From NCBI GenBank assembly GCA_011799875.1, contig CM022300.1, positions 234,310,807 through 234,374,806 of the forward strand: a DNA stretch of 64,000 nucleotides. Direction: 5' to 3'. Numbering within the stretch: the first letter of the stretch is position 1; the number at the start of each line of letters is the position of its first letter. The DNA comes from Thinopyrum elongatum. Its lineage: Eukaryota > Streptophyta > Magnoliopsida > Poales > Poaceae. Below the pieces are notes generated by a model that did not search any database, was not told where the DNA came from, and saw only the letters and a list, made by a program, of their open reading frames with translations. This document shows, piece by piece, positions 1-10,634 of this stretch. The position numbers and the translations under genes were made by a program.

Positions 1-850
1 AAGAGGAGCTTGCCGGGAGGGACAGCTGAGGCCCAGCCTGGGCATTGCTGAAGCAGAGTACTTGCCGCGGCAAGGTACTTGCCTCGGCAAGTCATTGCCT
101 GTGGCAAGGTATTGGCTGCGGCAAGATAGCGGCTGCGGCAAGGTACTTGCCCCGGCAAGTTACCTTGCACGGCAAACTATGGGTTGCGCCAAGCTGTCAG
201 GTGCGGCAAGGTTTTGCCGTGGCAAGCGTTACTGTACCACTGTGCTACTGTGCTGCTCCTGTGCCTCTGCCAGCGTGGCGCTCTGGGTCCTTCCAAGCGT
301 GCGTGGCAGGGCACTGTGTAGACGGCGGTGCACTGTAGATAGCGGTGCAGCAGCAGGTGGGATAGGCTTTTCCCACGTCCACGACGTCCGGGTACATGTA
401 TGTGGACAGCAAAGGCATGGGCATTTAATGCCCTTGTCCCCTGCCGTCAGTGCTAGGCAGGACATGTCATCCTGGTAATAGTGGCCTTACTGTAGCAACT
501 TTTCACCTCTACCTTTATTGTTTGCCACCTGTTGGTGACCCCTTTGTGCGTATAAAAGGAGGCCCATAGGCAACGTGAAAAGGGGGAGGAACTGGAAAAG
601 GGAGAACTCCAGTATTGTACGCAGCTACTCGGTACTGTAGCGCTCCTGGAGCTAGAACAATCATACAGATAATAAACCAAAAAGCAGGAGTAGGGTTTTA
701 CGCATCCGTGCGGCCCGAACCTGGGTAAATCTCTCTCGTGCACTGTCGTGTTCTTCGCTAGATTTGCTCTTCGCGCGACCGTCTCTCCCTGCCGAACGTA
801 AAGGGGTCCTTCTCTGTGTCCCATAGGTGATCGCGGATTCGTCCCCGACA
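1..850 (+). repeat. Inverted LTR of the Gypsy-1/2 family (5' end off window)
   Basis: This is the reverse complement of most of the LTR at 6783-7795. It ends at 850 with CCCCGACA, the LTR 3' terminus, and continues into TCTTTGGCGCGCCA, the start of the primer-binding site. It therefore reads as a plus-strand 5' LTR. The region from about 60 to 230 is an array of the palindrome-like unit CTTGCCGNGGCAAG. The array has the longer form also found at 7411-7590 and lacking from the Gypsy-2 LTRs, which links this copy to the other LTR of Gypsy-1. Its promoter TATAAAAG lies near 551. About 160 bp of the LTR should lie left of the window. Confidence 0.85.
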
Positions 851-854
851 TCTT

Positions 855-864
855 TGGCGCGCCA
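855..864 (+). other. Partial primer-binding site and rearrangement breakpoint
   Basis: The first ten bases of the primer-binding site (TGGCGCGCCA) are present in plus orientation. They are followed directly by ACTTCGTAAAC, which is minus-strand integrase sequence. The intact parental junctions can be read at 54004-54026 (site plus LTR) and near 48106 (integrase). Both parents contain GCCA at the crossover, so the join lies somewhere in 861-864 with four bases of microhomology. Confidence 0.85.
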
Positions 865-3825
865 CTTCGTAAACTTGTCGATGGCCACATACAAGTACTC
901 GAAGCCCCCGGTGGCACGCGGAAAGGGGCCGAGGATGTCGAGCCCCCAGGCCGAAAATGGCCAGGAGAGAGGGATTGTCTGGAGAGCTTGAGCTGGCTGC
1001 TGAATCTGCTTGGAATGAAACTGGCACGCTTCACACTTGGTTACTAGTGCAGTTGCATCCTGGAGGGCGGTGGGCCAAAAGAAACCTTGCCGGAAAGCCT
1101 TTCCAACAAGGGCTCTTGACCCTATGTGGTGACCACATATGCCTCCATGAATCTCCGCCAACAGCTCCTATCCTTCTTCCCGGGGAATACACTTCAATTT
1201 CACACCGTTTGGTCTTTTTCTGCACAGCATGTCATCGACAAATTGATACATATTGGACCGTCGGGCTACTTTCTCCGCTTCTTCCTGCTCTTCGGGAAGT
1301 TCTCCTGTCTGAAGGAAACGGACGATCTGCTGCGCCCACGCTGGAGCCTGTGGCTCGACAACGAGGACTAAAGGCATTTCTTCTGCTGCGGGAACATCAG
1401 GCCCTACGGCAAGAGCTCGTCGCTCTACCAGAGCCGGCCGTTCCCCGACGAGCTTGGCGGGAACAGCCGCCTCAACGACAAGAGCCTGGGGCCCTGCTGG
1501 AGCGTGCTGTCCTTCAACAAGCTTGTCGGGAGCAGTTGCTTCAACGACGGAAGCCCAAGGCCTCGTCGGAGCATCTTGCTCCTCAGCGCTTCGATCAGGA
1601 GCGCCTGCTTCAACGACAAGGACCCGAAGTCTTGTCGGAGCAAGTTGCCCCTTTGCCTCTAGCCTAGGAGCACCCGCTTCAACGACAAGAGCGTGAGGCC
1701 TTGTCGGAGCAAGTTGCCCCTCTGAATCTTTGGCGCTGGCTTTGGCAGCCTTCTTGCCGGCGGCTTCGGAGAGCTCTGCCGGGAAGTAGTCGCGAGAAGC
1801 CAACTTCCTCTTCCTGCCTTGCCCTACTGATGGCGTCACGGATGGCTGAGTTAGTTGGAGCACAAAAGTGCCTGGCTCCACAGGCAATTTGAGTGCGGCG
1901 CGCTTTGACAAACCATCGGCAATATCATTCTCAGCACGTGGGACGTGCTCCATTTGTAGGCCGTCAAAGCGTTCTTCCAACTTCCTCACCTCATCTACAT
2001 AAGCTTCCATCAATGGGCATTGGTAGTTCTTGTTCACTTGCCTGACGACAAGCTGCGAATCTCCCCTGACAATAAGCTTCTTGATCCCAAGGTCTGCCGC
2101 GATCCTGAGACCGGCAAGCAACCCCTCATATTCTGCAGTATTGTTTGTCGCCTGTTCCTTGGGAAAGTGCATTTGGACCACGTACTTGAGGTGCTCTCCG
2201 GTGGGTGCGACAAGCAGTACGCCAGCACCGGCGCCTTGCAGCGAAAAGGCACCATCAAAGTACATAAGCCACTCTTTGCTTGTCTCCTTGCCGGGGAGAG
2301 TCATCTCTGGGATTTCTTCGTCTGGCGTTGGTGTCCATTCTGCGACAAACTCTGCCAAAACTCGGCTCTGTATGGTTGTTGTACTCTCAAACTTGAGACC
2401 AAAGCTTGACAACTCCAACGCCCACTCGACAATCCTGCCCGTCGCTTCTGGATTTTGCAAAATCCTTTTCAGCGGGAAGCGAGTGACGACGGTAACTTCA
2501 TGTGCTTGAAAGTAATGGCGCAGCTTTCTCGAGGCCATGAGAAGGCCGAAAAGCAGCTTCTGCACACCAGAATACCTTGACCTAGCTCCCTGCAGACGAG
2601 AGCTCACAAAGTAGACCGGGCGCTGCACCATTTTCTTCTTTTGTATCACTTCACCTGACTGCGCAGACGAATCCTTGTCGGCAGCAAAACTTGTTGCCCC
2701 CAGCTTGTCGCTGATCGTGCTTGCCGCAGTTACTGCCTCCTCATCCACCTCTCTCTCCGCTACCAGCGCAGCACTAACCACTTGATTGGTTGCCGCTAGA
2801 TACAGCAACAACTTCTCTTGTGGTTTAGGCGCGACAAGTATTGGAGGAGAGGAGAGGTATCTCTTCAAGTCTTGCAGCGCTGCCTCCGCCTCCGGAGTCC
2901 ATTTCAATGGACCTGCCTTTTTTAAGATTTTGAAAAATGGCAGGGCGCGCTCAGCTGACTTGGAGATAAACCTACTGAGGGCAGCAACACAGCCGGCAAG
3001 TCGTCGTACATCCTTGACGCGCTTCGGTGCTTCAATTTGCTCAATGGCTTTGATCTTGTCAGGATTGGCTTCAATTCCACGTTGAGACACAAAGAACCCG
3101 AGAAGCTTGCCGGAGGGAACTCCAAACACGCACTTCTCGGGGTTGAGCTTCAGGTTGATCTTGCGCAGATTTACAAAAGTTTCTTCTAGATCTTGAACCA
3201 AAGTAGCCCTGTCTTTCCTTTTGACCACTATATCATCCATATAGGCTTCCACATTTCTGTGCAGCTGAGGCTCAAAAGCAATCTGGACGGCTCTTGCAAA
3301 TGTCGAACCAGCATTTTTCAAACCAAATGGCATACGTACGAAACAGTATGTGCCACAGGGTGTGATAAATGCGGTCTTTTCCTCATCTTCCTCAGCCATG
3401 AAGATTTGATGATACCCTGAATATGCGTCAAGAAATGAAAGCAAATCACATCCTGCCGTGGAGTCAACAATCTGGTCTATGCGGGGCAAAGGAAATGGGT
3501 CTTTGGGACAAGCTTTATTGACATCAGTGAAATCAATACAAAGCCTCCATTTTCCATTCGCTTTGCTCACGACAACAGGATTGGCCAACCACGTAGGATG
3601 GAGCACTCCTCTAACGAGGCCTGCTGCTTCCAACTTCTTGATTTCTTCCGCAATAAACTCTTGCCGCTCCACAGCTTGCTTTCTGGCTTTCTGTTTGACG
3701 GGCCTCGCGTGGGGACAAACGGCAAGGTGGTGCTCAATTACTTTCCTGGGAACACCGGGGATGTCGGACGGTTGCCATGCAAATACGTCGATATTCGCCC
3801 GCAGGAAAGCAACGAGCGCGTTTTC
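865..3825 (-). pseudogene. Gypsy-1 pol: RT, RNase H, truncated integrase
   Basis: The frame is open from the UAG at 3826 down to a TAG at 1168-1170, where Gypsy-2 has a His codon, and then continues into integrase. Reverse transcriptase is recognisable from the LCIDFTDVNKACPKD and YMDDI motifs. RNase H follows (YFDGAF, NTAEYEGL, GDSQLVV). A tether of repeated APTRP/LVVEAGAP-type units (roughly 1370-1720) separates it from integrase. The integrase keeps the zinc-finger region and the first catalytic Asp (WGLDILGP) but is cut just after AIDKFTKW, so the second Asp and the Glu are gone. The copy cannot make a working integrase. Confidence 0.88.
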
Positions 3826-6696
3826 CTATTTGTTGTCAAGTGTGGCACTGATGGTGAAGGAACCACCAGTGCCATCCTCCTTGGCGGGCACCTTCTTTGT
3901 CGCCGGCGGAGCGGCTTTGTTCTTCTTACACATGCCGGTGGAGCTCTCTGGTGCGTCCTCGACGGCGGCGCAGCACTCCGAAGAGGTGCGCTTGCCGGAG
4001 TGGGCACAGGAGCTCTTGCCGGACTTCCTCTTGTTCTCCCGCCCGAGAGCTTCAGCGGCAAGTGCCTTGGCGGCAGTTGCGGCAGCTGCTTCCCGGTAGA
4101 TCTTGTCGGCGCAAATAAGCGCATCCTTCTTGTCGCAGGGAACTGTGATAACACCTACTGGACCTGGCATCTTCAACACGTTGTAGGCATAATGAGAGGC
4201 TGCCATGAACTTGGAGAGCGCTGGACGGCCAAGTATCCCATTATAAGGCAATGGAATATCGGCAACATCAAAGGTGACCTTCTCGGTCTGGTAGTTCAGC
4301 TCGCCGCCAAATGTCACTGGCAGCGTGATCTTCCCTTTCGGCTTGCTCCTTCCTGGATTGACTCCTTGGAAAGTACCAGTTTCCTCAAGCTCGCCGTCAG
4401 AGATTTGAAGTTTCCGGAGCACAGCGGGCGAAATCAGATTCAAGCCGGCCCCACCGTCAACTAACATCTTCGTGACCTTGAGGTTGCGGATCGTTGGTGA
4501 AACCAACATCGGCAAGCACCCGACCGCCGTTGTGCGGTCAGGGTGGTCCTCAATGTCAAAGACGATAGGCGTGTCGGACCACTTCAGAAGCTTTCTGGCG
4601 TCAACAGATGGTTCCGCCGCATTGATCTCTCGCGCCCACTGTTTAAGTTGGCGGTGAGAAGAATGCAACGAAGCACCACCGTCAACACACAAGACTTCTG
4701 CGGCTTTCTGAAATTCGTGTTCACTGGATTCTTCATCATCTAGATCATCATCATCATCATCTTTGTCGCGGCCACGAGGAGGCCTGTCTCTCTGCTGCTG
4801 CTTGGCCTTGCCGCGACGCCCTCCTCGGGCAGTGCGCTTCTTACCGGACCCGCCAGCACCTTCTGGGGCCTTCTCCTTGTCGCGCCTCTCATACTCAGCT
4901 TTCTGCTGTTCGACAAGCTGCTCGACTCGTCGATAGTTCTGGAGATCGTGCCCCTTGGTGCGGTGGATCTTGCAATATTGTTTGTCGAAGCCGTCCTGCT
5001 TGTCGGCAGCCGCCAAGGCCTGACAGTTGGCGCACGCGGCAATCTCCTTGCCGGAGCCCTCGACTTTGGCCTTGTCGGCGCTGCCGTTGCCGCTGGACTG
5101 CTCGACGGCAAGCACAGCTTTGCCCTTTTTCTTCCTGTTGTTCCGCCGCCGGCCCTTCTTTGCCGGGGCGGTACCTTCGCTGTCAGAGCTCCCCCCTGCG
5201 CCAACACCTTCACCGGGAAGTTTCCTTCCCTCTTCAGCGCGCGCACACTTGTCGGCGAGAGCATATAGCTGGCCAATGTCTCTGACCTTGGTCATCGCCA
5301 TTTCCTCCCGCATCTTGCGGTTACGCACGTTCTGATGGAACGCGCTAATAACCGCAGCGGGGTGAACATCTGGGATGTTGTACTGTACGCGGCTGAACCT
5401 TTGAATGTATTTGCGCAGGGGCTCTCCTTCCTTCTGGGGGATGAGATGAAGATCACTCTCCTGGCCATGAGGTTGATGACCTCCAGTAAAGGCACCAACA
5501 AACTGATGGCACAGGTCCGCCCATGAAGAAATGGAGTTCTCCGGCAAGTGCATGAGCCATGAGACGACGTTGCGCTTTAACACGAGCGGGAAGTAGTTAG
5601 CAAGAATCTTGTCGTCTCGTCCCCCGGCAGCTTGCACCGCAATGGTGTAAATGCTGAGGAACTCCGACGGGTGTGTCTTGCCATCATACTTCTCCGGCAC
5701 GTCAGGCTTGAAAGCCTTGCGATTGGGCCACTGGACCTGCCGCAGCTCACGGGTGAACGCTGGACAACTTACCGCGTACGGCAAGTCGCCAGGATCCCCT
5801 GGCGCATGCATGTCAACAGCGGGCCCTGCGCGTCTGTCGGACTGACGATGCGCTTCTGTCCTTCGCTCGATAGTGGTACGAGCGTCTTCTCCTCTGCGTT
5901 CCTGAAGAACGAGGCGCTGGTCACGACGAGCTTGCTGGTCAGACGACGCCGTGGAATCATTGCCACGGGCGTCGTTTCGACGTGTCGGCGACCGAGGCCG
6001 TCTGGGTGGGGAGTGTACGGTTGTTGCCCCCTCGCCGTTCTTGTTGGTGACAGCATCGTCACCAGCTCTCTTGTCAGCCGCGCGCACCGGGTCGGCATCA
6101 GCGAAGCTGAGAAGGCTCTGAATGGTTGCCCTCCACTCGTCAAGCTTATCTGCTGGTGGAGGGAAGTTCAGGAGCAGCTGCGCACGCGCCAACGCTTCTG
6201 CTGGTGAGGGAGGTATCGAGTGGCGTGAGGACTGTGGGATGCTCTTACTCCTAACGGTGTTAAAAGGAGCATCTCCACGCCCAGGCGACCGCACCTTGAC
6301 CCCGCCAACGTGTTGTTGCGTATGGTGACCCCGCGCATCTCGAGATTGATGCGCAAGTTCATTATCCAGGGAGCGCCTGGCACCTGGGGCGTCAGGACGC
6401 TGCCTGTCACGGGCTTCTTGCGAAGGCCGCGGCGTCTGAACCGGCGCAGGCGTTCCAGAACGCGCAGCACCGTTTCTGGAGCTTGCAGGGCCAGCAGCAG
6501 CGAGCAGCGCTGCGTTCCCAGACCCAGCAGCACCAAGATTGGCGTTGCTGGCCCGGTTTTGGACAGGTGGAGGTAATAGGAGCTCTCGCTCTCCAGTCCC
6601 CCCAGCAGCCGCAATCACGTCGGCACCCTCCTGCACGGGAGCAGGCGGGTTGGACGTGGACGCACCGATGGCTGAAGTCTTCTTTTTTGGAGCCAT
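3826..6696 (-). CDS. gag-pro: Gypsy-1 Gag-protease polyprotein
   Basis: An uninterrupted frame of 956 codons starts at MAPKKKTS and ends in TAG (3826-3828). I prefer this start to a Met 11 codons upstream because the related Gypsy-3 gag begins MPPKKK. The Gag capsid-type domain lies in the middle (YDGKTHPSEFLSIYTIAVQ). A Cys/His knuckle of CX2HX4HX4C type follows, and then a retropepsin-like protease with DGGAGLNL near the C terminus. The last Cys of the knuckle is Tyr here (codon at 4933-4935), whereas Gypsy-2 has Cys, so nucleic-acid binding may be impaired. The product would form the particle core and process the polyprotein. Confidence 0.9.
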   Translation of the reverse strand: MAPKKKTSAIGASTSNPPAPVQEGADVIAAAGGTGERELLLPPPVQNRASNANLGAAGSGNAALLAAAGPASSRNGAARSGTPAPVQTPRPSQEARDRQRPDAPGARRSLDNELAHQSRDARGHHTQQHVGGVKVRSPGRGDAPFNTVRSKSIPQSSRHSIPPSPAEALARAQLLLNFPPPADKLDEWRATIQSLLSFADADPVRAADKRAGDDAVTNKNGEGATTVHSPPRRPRSPTRRNDARGNDSTASSDQQARRDQRLVLQERRGEDARTTIERRTEAHRQSDRRAGPAVDMHAPGDPGDLPYAVSCPAFTRELRQVQWPNRKAFKPDVPEKYDGKTHPSEFLSIYTIAVQAAGGRDDKILANYFPLVLKRNVVSWLMHLPENSISSWADLCHQFVGAFTGGHQPHGQESDLHLIPQKEGEPLRKYIQRFSRVQYNIPDVHPAAVISAFHQNVRNRKMREEMAMTKVRDIGQLYALADKCARAEEGRKLPGEGVGAGGSSDSEGTAPAKKGRRRNNRKKKGKAVLAVEQSSGNGSADKAKVEGSGKEIAACANCQALAAADKQDGFDKQYCKIHRTKGHDLQNYRRVEQLVEQQKAEYERRDKEKAPEGAGGSGKKRTARGGRRGKAKQQQRDRPPRGRDKDDDDDDLDDEESSEHEFQKAAEVLCVDGGASLHSSHRQLKQWAREINAAEPSVDARKLLKWSDTPIVFDIEDHPDRTTAVGCLPMLVSPTIRNLKVTKMLVDGGAGLNLISPAVLRKLQISDGELEETGTFQGVNPGRSKPKGKITLPVTFGGELNYQTEKVTFDVADIPLPYNGILGRPALSKFMAASHYAYNVLKMPGPVGVITVPCDKKDALICADKIYREAAAATAAKALAAEALGRENKRKSGKSSCAHSGKRTSSECCAAVEDAPESSTGMCKKNKAAPPATKKVPAKEDGTGGSFTISATLDNK

Positions 6697-6760
6697 AAGA
6701 CGGAGAATGGCCCAAAAACTAGCGCGCAAATCGCTAGATTAGGTTCACACAACCTCCTTC

Positions 6761-6778
6761 CCCCTACCTGGCGCGCCA
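6761..6778 (-). other. Gypsy-1 primer-binding site
   Basis: On the minus strand, TGGCGCGCCAGGTAGGGG lies four bases after the 5' LTR. The same 18 bases recur at 25594-25611 and 54004-54021. The TGG start fits pairing with a tRNA 3' CCA end. I cannot name the tRNA from the sequence alone. Confidence 0.75.
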
Positions 6779-6782
6779 AAGA

Positions 6783-7795
6783 TGTCGGGGACGAATCCGC
6801 GATCACCTATGGGACCCAGGGAAGGACCCCTTTACGTTCGGCAGGGAGAGACGGTCGCACGAAGAGCAAATCTAGCGAAGAACACGACAGTGCACGAGAG
6901 AGATTTACCCAGGTTCGGGCCGCACGGATGCGTAAAACCCTACTCCTACTTTTTTTGGTTTATTATCTGTATGATTGTTCTAGCTCCAGGAGCGCTACAG
7001 TACCGAGTAGCTGCGTACAATACTGGAGTTCTCCCTTTTCCAGTTCCTCCCCCCTTTTCACGTTGCCTATGGGCCTCCTTTTATACGCACAAAGGGGTCA
7101 CCAACAGGTGGCAAACAGTAAAGGTAGAGGTGGAAAGTTGCTACAGTAAGGCCACTATTACTAGGATGACATGTCCTACCTACCACTGACGGCAGGGGAC
7201 AAGGGCATTAAATGCCCATGCCTTTGCTGTCCACATACATGTACCCGGATGTCGTGGACGTGGGAAAAGCCTATCCCACCTGCTGCTGCACCGCTATCTA
7301 CAGTGCACCGCCGTCTACACAGTGCCCTGCCACGCACGCTTGGAAGGACCCAGAGCGCCACGCTGGCAGAGGCACCGGAGCAGCACAGTAGCACAGTGGT
7401 ACAGTAACGCTTGCCGCGGCAAGACCTTGCCGCACCTGACAGCTTGGCGCAACCCATAGTATGCCGTGCAAGGTAACTTGCCGGGGCAAGTACCTTGCCG
7501 CAGCCGCTATCTTGCCGCAGCCAATACCTTGCCGCAGCCAATGACTTGCCGGGGTAAGTACCTTGCCGCGGCAAGTACTCTGCTTCAGCAATGCCCAGGC
7601 TGGGCCTCAGCTGTCCCTCCCGGCAAGCTCCTCTTGCCGGGGCCTTAACTCTTGCTTTGTATACTTTGTTCTTGAATGGCTTAATAATCTTGAGCTTCTC
7701 TCTGGCTGTCCTCCCGCAAGCCTGGCCGCGGGATGCTACTACTGCCCGTGCACAAGTACGGGGTACTAGGGTACCCCTATTCTAGTACACCGACA
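6783..7795 (-). repeat. Gypsy-1 5' LTR
   Basis: The LTR is 1013 bp and bounded by TGTCGG and CCGACA. A TATAAAAGG box lies on the minus strand at 7077-7085. A palindromic CTTGCCGCGGCAAG-type array occupies about 7411-7590. It is about 38 bp longer than the Gypsy-2 LTRs because of extra array units. ORFs called inside it are by-products of the GC-rich repeat and are not genes. Confidence 0.92.
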
Positions 7796-8271
7796 AGACT
7801 CAAGTGTCTAAGTTTGGGATGTCCCAGAAGGCACCCCTCTTTCTTCCTAAAAAATTATCGGTATGTCTCGGTTGGGCCTATATTTTTATTTGTTCACATA
7901 ATATGCGTAAATTCTTGGAGTGTCATTTGTTTTTGTTTTTATTTTATTTTTTCACCATCCTGGTATGGGATAGTCCTTGGTTGATATATGGAATTCTCTT
8001 TGCACTTCATGTATATCCTTTGAGTATGGCTTTATAGAATACTTCGTGTGCCTCACTTATATCTTTTGAAGTTTGGATGCTTGTTTCTCTACACTTGAAG
8101 TACTGTTATTTGTAGAATGCTCTTTTGCTTTACTTATATTTTTTAGAGTTGGGCTGAGTCCTTTATAGAAAGGATGAGAACTCTCTTGCTTCACTTATAT
8201 CTTTTGGAGAATTGAATAGGAATTGGTTGTTGGCATGGTTTAATAGTTAGTCATATGTATGTATTGGTGGT
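7796..8271. repeat. Unclassified repeat with diverged tandem motif
   Basis: This is AT-rich flanking DNA in which Gypsy-1 ended. A degenerate unit resembling TAGAATGCTCTTTTGCTTTA followed by CTTATATCTTTTGGAGTT recurs about three times between 8015 and 8215. No coding frame is supported. From memory it resembles the non-coding interior of grass retrotransposons, but I could not verify a family. Confidence 0.4.
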
Positions 8272-8471
8272 TGTCGGTGCTAAAACTGGCAGATTTGGGT
8301 AGGGGTCCCAAGCTTGGTGATCTGAGCAAGATGGTAATAGGAAGATTAGGGACATGATGTTTTACCTAGGTTCGGGCCCTCTTGATGAGGTAAAACACTA
8401 CGTCCTGCTTCTTACATATTGATTGTGATGGGGTACAAAGTACAGGTTGATCTAGCTCGAGATAATATGAG
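8272..8471 (+). repeat. Truncated gypsy-type LTR fragment
   Basis: The fragment starts TGTCGGTGCTAAAAC. It contains GTTTTACCTAGGTTCGGGCC and a mirrored GGTAAAACACTACGTCCTGC, an arrangement typical of grass gypsy LTR 5' ends. It stops at the T-run at 8472 where the LINE begins. No partner LTR is visible in the window. Confidence 0.55.
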
Positions 8472-9813
8472 TTTTTTTGACTGTACATGGTAAGGCAATG
8501 CCCCACTGCAACTTTTATAAAAAATAAGGCAAAATAACAAAGTACAAAAGTCCAAATTACAAGGCTTGAGATAAGCCCCCAAAAAAAAGAAGAGAAAGGG
8601 AAAGCAAGGAGAAAAAAAGCTAACTAGACTAGGATGAGCAAAAATAAAACAAAGATTACATTAACTGATGTAGCTAGACATTGTACAAGGGTACATGCTT
8701 ATTTTCATTCTAAATCTTAGCAAGTTGAGCTCCATAAAGAAAGTAGCTTCCATCGTTGAAATGTGGGTGGGATCTGCTAGAAAATGAAGTTATTTCTGGT
8801 GATCCAAATAGCCCTGGTGGCAAGAATTTCAATCTCCATGAAGAAAGGTACATTATGTTTCTGCTTTAAATCACATAGGGCATCAAGGAAGTTCATGGGG
8901 GGGGGTCTCTGTTTGGACACACAAAGTTCCAGCATGGTTCCACAAATGGGCAATCTAGGAACAAGTGGAATAAAGTTTCTTCCTGTAAACAGCCAGCAAG
9001 AGCACAATTGTATGAGTCTAGATGAAATGTTTTTCTTCTAAGCAAATTCCTTGTATTTATCCTATCATGAAGTACCATCCAAAAGAAAACCTTATGCTTT
9101 GCTTGACAGGAAGATTTTCAGATCCATTGAAAATGTGGTGGTACAATCCTCACCCAACCATGACATTGTAGGCCTTTGAAGAAGAGAAGTTGGTTTAGCC
9201 CCATAAATAGCTCCATGTATCAGTACAATCATTGTATTGAGAAAGCCTCATATCACCACAAATTTGTTCCAATTGCATGAATTCCTCATATGCTTGGACT
9301 GATAGGGGTAGGTGGAACATGTCTTCCAATAATTCCATTTGAATGGCAGTGTAAACAATAACTTGAGTGTCTTTTGCAAAGCAAAAAAGTGTGTCATACA
9401 TATATGCACACAATTTGAGTGCCATAAATTAGTCCAGAAGAAAGCAGATCTCCCATCTCCAGTATTACATTTTTCCATTGATTTTAAAAAATTCACCAAC
9501 TTGAGGTAAGCTTTCCACCAGAAAGATCCTTGCATTTGCTGCCCAGGCAATGAACCACTATCATAGTAAGATTCCAATACCAAATTGACCCAAGGTATGT
9601 TTTGTCTGTTATAGAATTTGTGAAGGTTTTCCAATATAAGGGAGTTGTTCTAAATACTCAAGTTTTGATGCCTACTCCTCCTTGGTTTTTTGGTCTACAC
9701 ACCACTATCCAAGCCACCATCGTAGGTCATTGATCTTCCATGTCTGAACCTCTCCACAAGCAATATCTAAAGTATTTGTTGTCTGCTGTTTGATTGTTTC
9801 TGGAAGCTAAAGG
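8472..9813 (-). mobile_element. LINE (L1-type), 3' part
   Basis: The seven T residues at 8472-8478 fit the poly-A tail of a minus-strand LINE. Minus-strand frames at 9634-9195 and 9078-8777 resemble the C-terminal part of plant L1 ORF2. They include a degenerate zinc-binding reverse-transcriptase domain (ETLFHLFLDCPF, then CWNF). Frames are broken by several shifts and stops. The upstream part of the same LINE is at 56914-59224; the protein reading continues across the intervening insertion. Confidence 0.8.
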
Positions 9814-9815
9814 AT

Positions 9816-10629
9816 CAGGGTGTGCATTCGGTTTCTTTGGCTCGGTTCACTTTATGCGGTTTATGGTTTATACAGTTTTTATACTTTGGTTTATATGGTT
9901 TTATACGGAGATACGGTTCGGTTTCAATAATAACCATTTGCTTTCGGTCTGGTTTCGGTAATAACCAAATTAACCAAAGTTAACGCGAATTTTCGATCAC
10001 ATGGTTTGGCCACATGAATAAAAAAATTAGTAGATGAAGTTTTGATAAAGACATGGTTCCACCACATCATGAAACAAATTTAGTACATGACACACACATG
10101 AAAGTCTGCAACAACTAAACATGTCCAGTATAAGGCTACACATGAAAATCTGGAACAACTAAACATGTCCAATACAAGGCTTCAAGATAACAAACATAGT
10201 ACAAGTGCAAATACTGGAACACATGTCGAGTTCAAGTCTTCAAGATAATATGTCCAGTACAAGGCTTCCAGATAACATGTCTAGTACACTGTCAAGGGTG
10301 ACATCAGGATCTATTGAGAGAGGTTGACCAACAGCAGAACTAACACCAAGGTTGACACTCTCGGACACCTGAAAAAACAAGTCGGGTAGTTTCCACTCAG
10401 TATTAGTGACCAGTAGCAGAATCAATACTGTAAATAAAAAAGTAACTGGAAAACTAAATAGGAAATATCCATGTTCAATAACAAACCACACATCCATCCA
10501 TGTTCAATAATTAATAGGAACAACACCTCGTATCCATCCATGTTCAGTAACTAAATAGGAACTAGCACCACACATCCATATTCAATAACAAATCACACAT
10601 CCATGAGTGTTGTGCTACTGTCTACAGTC
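9816..10629. mobile_element. hAT-like DNA element, left arm
   Basis: The arm starts CAGGGTGTG, and the matching inverted end CACACCCTG closes the right arm at 56905-56913. Flanking octamers gctaaagg (9806-9813) and actcaagg (56914-56921) match at six of eight positions, which would suit an old 8-bp target duplication if two extra bases (AT) are allowed on the left. GGTTCGGTTT-rich subterminal DNA follows. Repeats of ACATGTCCAGTACAAGGCTT (10127-10285) and of CATCCATGTTCAATAAC (10468-10605) fill the interior. Joined to its right arm it would be only about 1.5 kb, with no transposase visible, so it is non-autonomous. The superfamily call is tentative. Confidence 0.5.
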
Positions 10630-10634
10630 TACTG

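Larger units (their letters stand above)
1..7795 (-). mobile_element. Gypsy-1: Ty3/gypsy retrotransposon with one LTR inverted
   Basis: The minus strand reads 5' LTR (6783-7795), primer-binding site, gag-protease, UAG, then pol. Pol stops inside the integrase core at about 865, where the sequence joins an LTR lying in the opposite orientation (1-850). The rest of integrase, the antisense gene and the normal direct 3' LTR seen in Gypsy-2 are absent. The protein frames are nearly identical to Gypsy-2, so both belong to one recently active family. The bases just outside the 5' LTR are AGACT (7796-7800). The other flank is off the window, so the target-site duplication cannot be checked here. Confidence 0.85.

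Noticed and set aside
45..478. Overlapping frames inside the LTR with Cys- and Gly-rich translations
   Set aside because: They arise from the palindromic GC-rich array, occur on both strands, and recur in every LTR copy without any domain.
8472..9813. An independent LINE separate from the one at 56914-59224
   Set aside because: The protein reading breaks at the end of RT on one side and resumes at the next residues on the other, which fits one LINE split by an insertion.
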